In this document: piece after piece, positions 1-5,061 of the stretch | Numbering within the stretch: position 1 is the stretch's first letter | How the letters are laid out: the number at the start of each line of letters is the position of its first letter | Source: Clostridia bacterium | Lineage (GTDB): Bacteria; Bacillota; Clostridia; Christensenellales; Borkfalkiaceae | DNA: 5,061 bases | Reading direction: 5' to 3' | Assembly (NCBI GenBank): GCA_017631725.1 | Contig: JAGBSS010000207.1 | Coordinates: 1-5,061, forward strand | Notes under the pieces: model-generated | The model's database searches: none | What the model was told of the DNA's origin: nothing | The model's input: the letters and a program-made list of their open reading frames with translations, nothing else | Program-made: the position numbers and the translations under genes

Positions 1-1716
1 GAAGAAGTTGATTTTTCTAACGACAAAGATAATAGCCAAAGTGTAAACGTGGTTATAGTAAACGAAATTAACTCTGATATTATAAAAGAAATTTCTACTT
101 CAAGCGAATATTCTTTTTATATATCAGATTGTGCAGTATGCCTTTTTAACGGCAACACGGAATATGAGTTTCCCTTGCAAGTTAGCCTTTTAGAGCAGGG
201 TCTTACTGCAACCGAAATAATAAATGCGTTATCATTTATATTTATGGGAAATAAAACGCTTACCGTGTTTGATAAAAAGGCGTTTAAACACCTATTAAAA
301 AAATCTTTTGCTATGGACCTTTTAGCCCCAATTGAAGACGTTTCTCTTATGAAATATCTTTGCGATTTTGCAGGCAAGGCGGAAACGGCGGAAGAAGTAT
401 TTTTATTCTACGGTTTAGAAAATAAACCAAAGGCATACGCATTGTATACAATTAAAAATAATTTACTACAAAAATTACAAAGCGAACAAACCTTAGATTT
501 GTATAAAAACGTAGAACTTCCGCTATCAGACGTTTTATATGAAATGGAGGTTTCCGGCTTTAAAATAGATAGTGAAAGTTTATACCAAACGGGAAAGGTA
601 TATGCAACTAAACTTGCCGAGTTAGAAGAAAAAATTAAGCAATTAACAGGAGAAGAAAACTTAAACGTAAATTCTCCAAAACAACTTGGAGAAGTGTTGT
701 TTGAAAAACTTAAAATAGGCAAGGGTAAAAAGACAAAAACGGGCTATTCTACAAAAGTAGATGTTTTAGAAGCGTTAGAAGACGCCCACCCTGTTATACC
801 TTTTATATTAAATTATAGAAGGTTGCAAAAACTTTATTCAACGTATATAGAAGGGTTTAAGCCTCTTATAGAAAAATCTACAGGGCTTATACACACGTCG
901 TTTAACCAAACGGTCACGTCAACGGGCAGGCTTTCAAGTAAAGAGCCTAATCTCCAAAATATTCCCGTTAGAGATGATGAAGGTAAAGAATTACGTAAAT
1001 TTTTTGTTCCTAAATCTCAAGATAGAATTTTAGTGGGGGCAGATTATTCGCAAATAGAGTTAAGGCTTTTAGCGGCGTTCTCTAACTGTAAAAGTTTAAT
1101 TACGGCTTTTAGAAACGAAGAAGACGTTCATACTGAAACGGCCGCTAAAGTATTTAAAGTAAAAAAAGATGAAGTGACAAGTAATATGCGTCGCCAAGCA
1201 AAGGCGGTAAACTTTGGCATTATTTACGGCATTAGTGAATATGGTCTTGCAAAAAATATAGGCGTTTCACCGAGAACGGCAAAAGAATATATAGATTCTT
1301 ATTTTGCAACCTATCCAGAAGTTAAAGCCTACATTGACAAAAACGTTGAAAGTGCTAAATTAAAAGGCTATGCCGAAACAATTTTAAATAGAAAAAGGGT
1401 TATAAGAGAATTAAATTCTTCTAACTATGCTCTTCGTTCTTTTGGGGAACGTGCGGCAATGAATATGCCACTTCAGGGAAGTAGTGCAGATATCATAAAA
1501 GTGGCTATGATAAACGTTTACAACAGGCTTAAAAAAGAAGGCTTAAAATCGGAACTTATTTTACAGGTGCACGATGAACTTATTATAGATGCCTTTAAAA
1601 GCGAACAACAAATTGTAGAAAGAATTTTAAAAGAAGAAATGGAAAACGCAGTCACTCTCTCCGTGCCACTCACGGTGGAAATAGGGTCTGGCGAAAATTG
1701 GTTTGATGCAAAATAG
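1..1716 (+). CDS. polA: DNA polymerase I, C-terminal (Klenow-like) part, 5' truncated by the window edge
   Basis: Family A DNA polymerase, used for gap filling and Okazaki-fragment processing. The frame is open from base 1; the GTG at 49 is an internal Val codon, not a start. Counting from base 1 (571 codons), the template-binding TSTGRL motif is at 306-311, motif A DYSQIELR at 348-355 (catalytic Asp 348), the O-helix RRQAKAVNFGIIYG at 397-410, and motif C QVHDE at 522-526 (catalytic Asp 525). The O-helix Phe at 405 matches E. coli Phe762. All polymerase residues look intact. The preceding 3'-5' exonuclease region seems degenerate: the usual DxE strand reads FYISDCAVCLF (codons 39-49), and the later YxxxD reads YALYT with Thr at 150; only an Asp at 113 may match E. 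coli D424. These are by-eye alignments. Any 5' nuclease domain lies outside the window. The TAG stop is one base before the ATG preferred for coaE. Confidence 0.97.
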   Translation, partial: EEVDFSNDKDNSQSVNVVIVNEINSDIIKEISTSSEYSFYISDCAVCLFNGNTEYEFPLQVSLLEQGLTATEIINALSFIFMGNKTLTVFDKKAFKHLLKKSFAMDLLAPIEDVSLMKYLCDFAGKAETAEEVFLFYGLENKPKAYALYTIKNNLLQKLQSEQTLDLYKNVELPLSDVLYEMEVSGFKIDSESLYQTGKVYATKLAELEEKIKQLTGEENLNVNSPKQLGEVLFEKLKIGKGKKTKTGYSTKVDVLEALEDAHPVIPFILNYRRLQKLYSTYIEGFKPLIEKSTGLIHTSFNQTVTSTGRLSSKEPNLQNIPVRDDEGKELRKFFVPKSQDRILVGADYSQIELRLLAAFSNCKSLITAFRNEEDVHTETAAKVFKVKKDEVTSNMRRQAKAVNFGIIYGISEYGLAKNIGVSPRTAKEYIDSYFATYPEVKAYIDKNVESAKLKGYAETILNRKRVIRELNSSNYALRSFGERAAMNMPLQGSSADIIKVAMINVYNRLKKEGLKSELILQVHDELIIDAFKSEQQIVERILKEEMENAVTLSVPLTVEIGSGENWFDAK

Positions 1717-1717
1717 T

Positions 1718-2290
1718 ATGGAAAAAACACGTTTAATTGCAATTACAGGCGGAATAGGGTCTGGTAAAAGTTTGGCTCTTTCTTTAATAAAAGAAAGTGG
1801 CTATTTTACCTTGTCCTGCGATGAAATTGTAAATGAAATTTATTCTAAAAGGTGTTTTTTAATTAAACTAAAAAAACTTTTTGGTAAAGAAGTTTGCGTT
1901 ATAAATAAAAGCATAAATAGAAATGAAATTTCTAAAAAAGTTTTTTCAGATAGTGCTTTAAGGGAGAAATTAAATAGATTAGTTCACCCACAGGTTGTTG
2001 CGCAAATTTATAAAAAGGTAAAAAGGGCAAAGGTGAAAACTGCCGTTGTAGAAGTTCCGCTTTTATTTGAAAGTAATTTGCAAACGCTTTTTGATAAGGT
2101 TTTAATTATTGTAAGAGATAAAAATTCGAGAGAAAAAGCCCTTTTAGAAAGGGGGCTTAATAAAGAGCAAATTATAGAAAGAATTAACTCTCAAATAGAT
2201 TACGAAAATTTAGATAAAACCCCTTACACCGTTATTTTAAACGATAGCGATGAAAATAGTTTAAAACAAAAATTGATAAAAGAACTATAA
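1718..2290 (+). CDS. coaE: Dephospho-CoA kinase
   Basis: Catalyses the last step of coenzyme A synthesis, ATP-dependent phosphorylation of the 3'-hydroxyl of dephospho-CoA, in the cytoplasm. With the ATG at 1718 the protein has 190 residues, slightly short of the roughly 200 usual for the family. The P-loop GGIGSGKS is at residues 11-18, the substrate-site Asp of the family's DAD-type motif at 35 (SCDEIV), the HP pair at 90-91, PLLFES at 114-119 and an Arg/Lys-rich lid region near 133-156. TTG 1703 and ATG 1706 are possible earlier in-frame starts overlapping polA, but 1718 gives the family-typical short leader before the P-loop. No good Shine-Dalgarno precedes any of the three, so translation is probably coupled to termination of polA one base upstream. 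The polA-coaE order is common in Bacillota. The product supplies CoA, which the acyl-CoA synthetase-like gene downstream may use, but it sits in a separate transcription unit. Confidence 0.95.
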   Translation: MEKTRLIAITGGIGSGKSLALSLIKESGYFTLSCDEIVNEIYSKRCFLIKLKKLFGKEVCVINKSINRNEISKKVFSDSALREKLNRLVHPQVVAQIYKKVKRAKVKTAVVEVPLLFESNLQTLFDKVLIIVRDKNSREKALLERGLNKEQIIERINSQIDYENLDKTPYTVILNDSDENSLKQKLIKEL

Positions 2291-2319
2291 AAAAACTCTC
2301 GAAAGAGAGTTTTTATTTT
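2291..2319. terminator. Bidirectional intrinsic terminator between convergent genes
   Basis: Perfect 10-bp inverted repeat (arms 2291-2300 and 2305-2314, core ACTCTC/GAGAGT) closed by a GAAA tetraloop of the stable GNRA class. On the + strand the stem is followed by a T-rich tail to 2319; on the - strand the flanking A-run at 2289-2295 becomes a U-run. It starts directly after the coaE stop, and its right arm overlaps the stop codon of the convergent regulator (2313-2315), so one element can serve both units. Confidence 0.9.
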
Positions 2320-2882
2320 GTAAAATATAACAGGCTGTTAACCACTTGAATAGGTATGCCTATTAAAAATAGTTGCCATAAATTATAACTTAAAAATTGC
2401 AAATATAGGCTTGCTATAAGCGACCATGCGGCAATAGAATTAAGCAAAAGATTTAGGTGTTTAGACTTAAGCCACTTTTTGTTGTAAAATAAGCCAACCG
2501 CACAGGATATCGGAATAGCCCAAATAAAAACCATCCAAAATTGTTTTTCAAAGAACATGTCCAAAAGAGTATATAAAACCAAAACAGCAGTCCATACAGC
2601 GCAGATGGAAACGATGCAAGTAATTATCTTGCTTGTTTCTTTTTTCACTTCTTCTTTATTTTTAGTTTTTTCGTGTTCTTCAAATAAATAAGAAAAAGGA
2701 ACGCTATATATTTCACTTAAGGTTTTAAGCACTTCTACATCTGGTAAAACTTCGCCCGTTTCCCACCTTGAAACGGCTTTATCAGAATAATTTAATTTTT
2801 TTGCTAAATCTATTTGCGTTAAATTATTTTTCTTTCTCAAAGTGACTAAATTGTCAATAATTATCTCTCTAAAAGTCTTCAT
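2313..2882 (-). CDS. Membrane-tethered XRE-family helix-turn-helix transcriptional regulator
   Basis: A 189-residue predicted DNA-binding membrane protein. Residues about 7-66 form a Cro/C1-type HTH domain: NLVTLRKKNNLTQIDLAKKL, then the recognition-helix signature YSDKAVSRWETG at 32-43, then LPDVEVLKTLSEIYSVPFSYLF. A charged Lys/Glu linker (68-84) leads to four hydrophobic segments at about 85-107, 114-133, 143-164 and 167-187, read by eye. The architecture recurs in Bacillota, but I cannot name the ligand or a specific family. The start is fixed by the HTH beginning within 10 residues of the only suitable ATG. The gene is convergent with coaE and divergent from the condensation/ligase operon, so control of that operon is plausible but inferred. 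The start has no Shine-Dalgarno and sits almost at the predicted transcription start. The cytoplasmic HTH with a membrane C-terminal half suggests sensing of a membrane or lipid signal, also inferred. Confidence 0.92.
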   Translation of the reverse strand: MKTFREIIIDNLVTLRKKNNLTQIDLAKKLNYSDKAVSRWETGEVLPDVEVLKTLSEIYSVPFSYLFEEHEKTKNKEEVKKETSKIITCIVSICAVWTAVLVLYTLLDMFFEKQFWMVFIWAIPISCAVGLFYNKKWLKSKHLNLLLNSIAAWSLIASLYLQFLSYNLWQLFLIGIPIQVVNSLLYFTK

Positions 2883-2888
2883 ATCATT

Positions 2889-2916
2889 ATTATATCATAA
2901 AAATTTAAAAAATCAA
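2889..2916 (-). promoter_or_regulatory. Sigma-A-type promoter of the XRE regulator, likely leaderless
   Basis: On the - strand, TTGATT (2911-2916) and TATAAT (2889-2894) are separated by 16 bp, with a TGn extended -10 just before TATAAT. The -10 ends only 6 bp before the ATG (2880-2882), so transcription should start at or within a base or two of the ATG. No ribosome-binding site fits in between. Confidence 0.7.
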
Positions 2917-2930
2917 GCCTTTTTTTAAAC

Positions 2931-2951
2931 AATTCTCGCTTTGCGAGAGTT
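2931..2951. repeat. Perfect dyad TCTCGC-TTT-GCGAGA in the divergent intergenic region
   Basis: A perfect 15-bp dyad at 2934-2948 extends to a 9-bp stem (2931-2939 with 2943-2951, including one T-G wobble) around a 3-base centre. It lies just upstream of the XRE -35 box and about 60 bp upstream of the rightward -35 box. No T-run follows it on either strand, so it is a poor terminator. An operator, possibly for the adjacent XRE protein, is a reasonable alternative, but no protein-site match is known to me. Confidence 0.55.
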
Positions 2952-2970
2952 GGGTTTAGGCTATTCTCTC

Positions 2971-3059
2971 TTGCCGAAAAAAGTCGAGAAATTTAAAAAG
3001 ATAATTCTCTTGAGTTTTGCATTTATATCATATATAATTACAATGTCGATACTCGGCAA
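2971..3059. repeat. Inverted pair TTGCCGA / TCGGCAA bracketing the rightward promoter
   Basis: TTGCCGA at 2971-2977 is an exact inverted match to TCGGCAA at 3053-3059. Each copy has a TCGA on its inner side (2984-2987 and 3046-3049). One half lies upstream of the -35 box and the other just after the predicted transcription start, so the pair encloses the promoter. The upstream half is not transcribed from this promoter, which favours a DNA-level site over an RNA hairpin. A 7-bp match could be chance. Confidence 0.3.
3010..3038 (+). promoter_or_regulatory. Sigma-A-type promoter of the condensation/ligase operon
   Basis: TTGAGT (3010-3015) and TATAAT (3033-3038) have the optimal 17-bp spacing. 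Transcription should start near 3045, leaving a leader of about 40 bases before the ATG at 3086. The leader is too short for a riboswitch. Confidence 0.8.
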
Positions 3060-3074
3060 ACTATGTTTACATTT

Positions 3075-3080
3075 AAGGAG
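3075..3080 (+). promoter_or_regulatory. Ribosome-binding site of the condensation-domain gene
   Basis: AAGGAG lies 5 bases before the ATG at 3086 and fixes that start. It is much stronger than anything ahead of coaE, suggesting independent and efficient translation of this operon. Confidence 0.85.
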
Positions 3081-3085
3081 CTAAA

Positions 3086-4450
3086 ATGGGAAAAACTGAA
3101 AGAACTTTGTATGAATATACCGCTTCACAAGACGTTGTTGCTCTTCAAGCAAAATACACGCTTTATAAGCAAATTATGAACATTATCATGTACGCTAAAT
3201 GTGATATGAATATGGACGTTGACCTTTTAACTAAAGCTTGGAAATTGGTTGTTGAGAGAAACGACTGTTTAAGAATGGGCTTTGTTGGTAGTGGTAAAAA
3301 GGCAAGGCAATATTTTATTGATAAAGTAGAAGTTAAAGATATTCCTTATATGGAATTTAATACAGATGAAGAATTTGAAACATTTATTAAAAAATATCGT
3401 AAAATCGTTTTAAAATATAAAAAAGAAGAAGTTTACGATATAATCTTTTGCAAAATGCCAGATGGCAAGTTTACCGTTTTATTAAAGGTATGCCACTTGG
3501 TTTTAGACACCTATGGTATAGGAATTATTTTCCAAGACTTATTTGGTGTATACAACGCACTTAAAAACGGCACGGAACTTCCTGCTTGCCCAGGCAAGTT
3601 TGAAGACCTTGTTAAAAAAGATATTCAATACAATCACAATCCAGAAACTGAAAAGAAAAATTTAGAATTCTTTACAGAATATTTAAAAATGAAAGAGCCA
3701 CCATACTATGCAGGTATTCACGGCGACAAACACCCACTTTGGAAAAAGCAAGTTAAAAAGGGTAGTAAGTGTATGAAAATGTTCTTTATCAAATGCGATA
3801 CAGAAGGTTTCAAATTTGATATTGACAAAGAAACTACCGATAAAGCAATGAAATATTGTGCGGAAAATCATTACACTCCTGCAAATTTCTTCTTTTACCT
3901 TTGCTCGGTGGTATGCTCTAAAGCAAACGGCAACGTTAAAAATATGATTCCACTTGAACTTTGCAACTGCCGTGGTACTGTTCAAGAAAAGAAAACTGCA
4001 GGAACTAAAGTTCAAAGTATTGGTTGCTACACTACTGTAGATGGAGAAAGAAGTTTTAGCGACAACTTTGCAGATTTCTGCGTAAGCCAAAATCAACTCT
4101 ATCGTCATTTAGGTTTTTCTGATATAGAATACGAAAAATTATTTAACAAAATTTATAAAGCATCTTTTTTAGAAACTTATTACCATATAATTTTCTCATT
4201 TATTCCAACAAGGGCAATAGAAGGAGTAGAAATAAGTTTTATTAGTAATGGTAAATTCGTTCTTCCTGCATACGTTGCTTTAATGTACGACGTAGATAAT
4301 GGAACAATGCAAATGGTTTACGATGCTCAAACCATTTTACATACTGAAAACGACCTTAAATGTTTTACCGAAAACTTTGTTTCAGTTATTAATCAAGTTA
4401 CGGCAAATCCAAACGTTCTTCTTAAAGACGTTGTTGTAGAACCATATTAA
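3086..4450 (+). CDS. Free-standing NRPS-type condensation-domain protein
   Basis: A 454-residue protein with the size and layout of a single condensation (C) domain of the CoA-dependent acyltransferase fold, which joins a carrier- or CoA-bound acyl group to an amine or hydroxyl acceptor. RNDCLRMGF at 58-66 matches the early RHxxLRTxF-type motif. The active-site HHxxxDG is represented by CHLVLDT at 136-142: the second His (137, the usual catalytic base) and the Asp (141) are kept, while the first His is Cys and the Gly is Thr. GTKVQSIGCYTT at 306-317 corresponds to the VGxFxNTLP region. Nothing is fused on: no adenylation, carrier or thioesterase domain. There are 15 Cys residues, many for this length. 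No signal peptide or membrane span is seen. The start follows a strong ribosome site, and the gene leads an operon with an AMP-forming ligase 15 bp downstream, so amide or ester formation on an activated acyl group is likely. Substrates are unknown; an alcohol O-acetyltransferase-like or otherwise divergent acyltransferase is the alternative. Confidence 0.8.
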   Translation: MGKTERTLYEYTASQDVVALQAKYTLYKQIMNIIMYAKCDMNMDVDLLTKAWKLVVERNDCLRMGFVGSGKKARQYFIDKVEVKDIPYMEFNTDEEFETFIKKYRKIVLKYKKEEVYDIIFCKMPDGKFTVLLKVCHLVLDTYGIGIIFQDLFGVYNALKNGTELPACPGKFEDLVKKDIQYNHNPETEKKNLEFFTEYLKMKEPPYYAGIHGDKHPLWKKQVKKGSKCMKMFFIKCDTEGFKFDIDKETTDKAMKYCAENHYTPANFFFYLCSVVCSKANGNVKNMIPLELCNCRGTVQEKKTAGTKVQSIGCYTTVDGERSFSDNFADFCVSQNQLYRHLGFSDIEYEKLFNKIYKASFLETYYHIIFSFIPTRAIEGVEISFISNGKFVLPAYVALMYDVDNGTMQMVYDAQTILHTENDLKCFTENFVSVINQVTANPNVLLKDVVVEPY

Positions 4451-4453
4451 TAC

Positions 4454-4459
4454 AAGGAG
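4454..4459 (+). promoter_or_regulatory. Ribosome-binding site of the ligase gene
   Basis: AAGGAG is placed 6 bases before the ATG at 4466, within the 15-bp gap after the condensation gene. It defines the ligase start and shows that the two genes are read as one operon. Confidence 0.85.
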
Positions 4460-4465
4460 ATAAAA

Positions 4466-4798
4466 ATGAAACTAATTAAAGGCATAGATAAAGAGTCTGC
4501 AATTTTATTTAAAGACGGACCTTATAAAAGCATTAAAGATGCTATTTCAAGAATCCGTACTTATTTTGCAGACAAACCAATTTTAGCCGATTTAGATGTT
4601 AATAAAAACATTAGATACTACACCGGCAAAATGATTGCAGATGAGGTAGATGCTTTAGGTGATGGGCTTATTGCAATGGGGCTTAAAGATGCTCACGTTG
4701 CGATAGTCGCAGATAACTCTATTCGCTACATATTAACTGACATCACCGTTTCTAACGGTGTGGGCGTAGTGACTCCAATCGATAAATACGCACCATAA
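4466..4798 (+). CDS. AMP-forming acyl-CoA synthetase / adenylation enzyme, N-terminal piece ended by an in-frame TAA
   Basis: This 110-residue reading frame is the start of an ANL-superfamily enzyme, which activates a carboxylate with ATP to an acyl-adenylate and passes it to CoA or a carrier protein. After a short leader, residues about 50-106 (YYTGKMIADEVDALGDGLIA, then GLKDAHVAIVADNSIRYILT, then NGVGVVTPID) match the N-terminal subdomain of fatty-acyl-CoA ligase-like members. Family members run to roughly 500 residues or more, so this piece alone cannot be an active enzyme. The TAA at 4796-4798 stands where relatives would be expected to have a sense codon, likely Lys or Glu, in a ...DKYAP-x-DL context, and homology continues unshifted beyond it. 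The gene is second in the operon, 15 bp after the condensation gene. A disabled gene, a sequencing or assembly error, or readthrough/reinitiation are all possible. Classification as a ligase is firm; the substrate is unknown. Confidence 0.85.
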   Translation: MKLIKGIDKESAILFKDGPYKSIKDAISRIRTYFADKPILADLDVNKNIRYYTGKMIADEVDALGDGLIAMGLKDAHVAIVADNSIRYILTDITVSNGVGVVTPIDKYAP

Positions 4799-4808
4799 GA
4801 CCTTATGG
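4793..4808. repeat. Perfect inverted repeat CCATAAG-AC-CTTATGG spanning the premature stop
   Basis: Arms at 4793-4799 and 4802-4808 match exactly. The left arm contains the interrupting TAA (4796-4798) and the right arm contains the next in-frame ATG (4805-4807). Changing the first T of the TAA to A or G, which would give Lys or Glu, would leave one mismatch opposite A4805. Confidence 0.75.
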
Positions 4809-5061
4809 CAACTCTTTTATCTAAATGTGATGCAAACGCAGTTATGTGTTCTTTCTACTTAGTAGAAAAAATCAAAAAAGTTGCGGAAAAATGCCCACTT
4901 TTAAAAACCATAATTACAATAGATAAAAAAATTGAAGGTCACCCATTTTACGAAGATATCGTTGCTGATGGTTATAAACTTCAAGCAGAAGGAAAGGGCG
5001 AGTATAAAGATTTAGATTTTGATATACTTAAACCTGCAAAAATTCTTTTCACTTCTGGAAC
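4799..5061 (+). pseudogene. Continuation of the AMP-forming ligase frame after the stop, cut by the window edge
   Basis: Reading on in the same frame gives 87 further sense codons with no stop: DLMATLLSKCDANAVMCS, then a stretch including VAEKCPLLKTIITID, ending PAKILFTSG at 5033-5059. That last segment is the start of the A3 P-loop-like motif (usually TSGTTGxPK) that binds ATP phosphates in ANL enzymes. The first segment corresponds to the LxxLLxxxxAKAVxxS region seen after the P(I/L)DK motif. No frameshift is needed, so one base substitution separates the two pieces. An ATG at 4805 follows the TAA by six bases and could allow reinitiation, but it has no Shine-Dalgarno. The adenylate-forming core and C-terminal domain lie beyond the window. 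I mark this as part of a broken gene, while noting that error or recoding is not excluded. Confidence 0.75.

Noticed and set aside
49..51. GTG at 49 as the start of a separate polymerase gene
   Set aside because: The frame is open back to base 1 and nothing resembling a ribosome site precedes it; it is more simply internal to a full-length polA.
117..722. Two antisense open frames (117-377 and 408-722) inside polA
   Set aside because: Shadows of polA with no domain or credible ribosome site; polA homology covers the whole stretch.
1518..1742. Antisense open frame across the polA-coaE junction
   Set aside because: Low-complexity translation overlapping the conserved motif C of polA and the coaE start; no support as a gene.
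2931..2951. The intergenic dyad as an intrinsic terminator
   Set aside because: It is followed by GGGTTTAGG on the + strand and by an A-rich stretch on the - strand; there is no U-run on either side and no gene ends there.
3683..4108. 141-codon antisense open frame within the condensation gene
   Set aside because: No recognisable domain and fully inside a well-supported gene on the other strand; long antisense frames are common by chance.
4796..4798. Reassigned TAA (alternative genetic code) as the explanation for the ligase stop
   Set aside because: TAA is the natural end of coaE, the XRE regulator and the condensation gene in this same window, so genome-wide reassignment does not fit.
1..5061. 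CRISPR arrays, tRNA or rRNA genes, insertion sequences or phage attachment sites
   Set aside because: Looked for regularly spaced repeats, cloverleaf-like segments, transposase motifs and terminal inverted repeats by eye; none found.

Overview
The window is AT-rich, compactly coded bacterial DNA. Strong AAGGAG ribosome sites, sigma-A-type TATAAT promoters and the polA-coaE gene order point to a low-GC Bacillota, most likely an uncultured anaerobic member of the Clostridia, perhaps gut-associated. The order is my inference from codon and motif style; no marker in the window fixes it.

Positions 1-2290 are housekeeping on the + strand: the 3' part of polA (DNA polymerase I, Klenow-like part; the 5' end lies outside the window) followed one base after its stop by coaE (dephospho-CoA kinase). 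The 3'-5' exonuclease region of the polymerase appears to have lost most of its catalytic acidic residues. A perfect 10-bp stem with a GAAA loop at 2291-2314 separates coaE from the convergent gene and should terminate transcription in both directions.

Positions 2313-2882 on the - strand encode an XRE-family helix-turn-helix regulator fused to four predicted membrane segments. Its promoter lies so close to its ATG that the transcript is probably leaderless. The 203-bp divergent intergenic region (2883-3085) also holds a perfect 15-bp dyad, a second inverted pair bracketing the rightward promoter, and that promoter itself (TTGAGT-17-TATAAT).

Positions 3086-5061 begin a rightward operon that looks like a small biosynthetic or lipid-conjugation locus. 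A free-standing NRPS-type condensation-domain protein, with the active-site motif changed from HHxxxDG to CHLVLDT, is followed 15 bp later by an AMP-forming acyl-CoA synthetase/adenylation enzyme. The ligase frame is broken by a single in-frame TAA at codon 111 and then continues in the same frame to the edge of the window, ending at the A3 phosphate-binding motif (ILFTSG). The TAA lies in a perfect 7-bp inverted repeat. No carrier protein or phosphopantetheinyl transferase is visible, but the operon clearly runs off the window.

The proposed working model is inference: the ligase activates an acyl or amino acid, an off-window carrier holds it, the condensation protein joins it to an amine or similar acceptor, and the divergent membrane-tethered regulator controls the locus.
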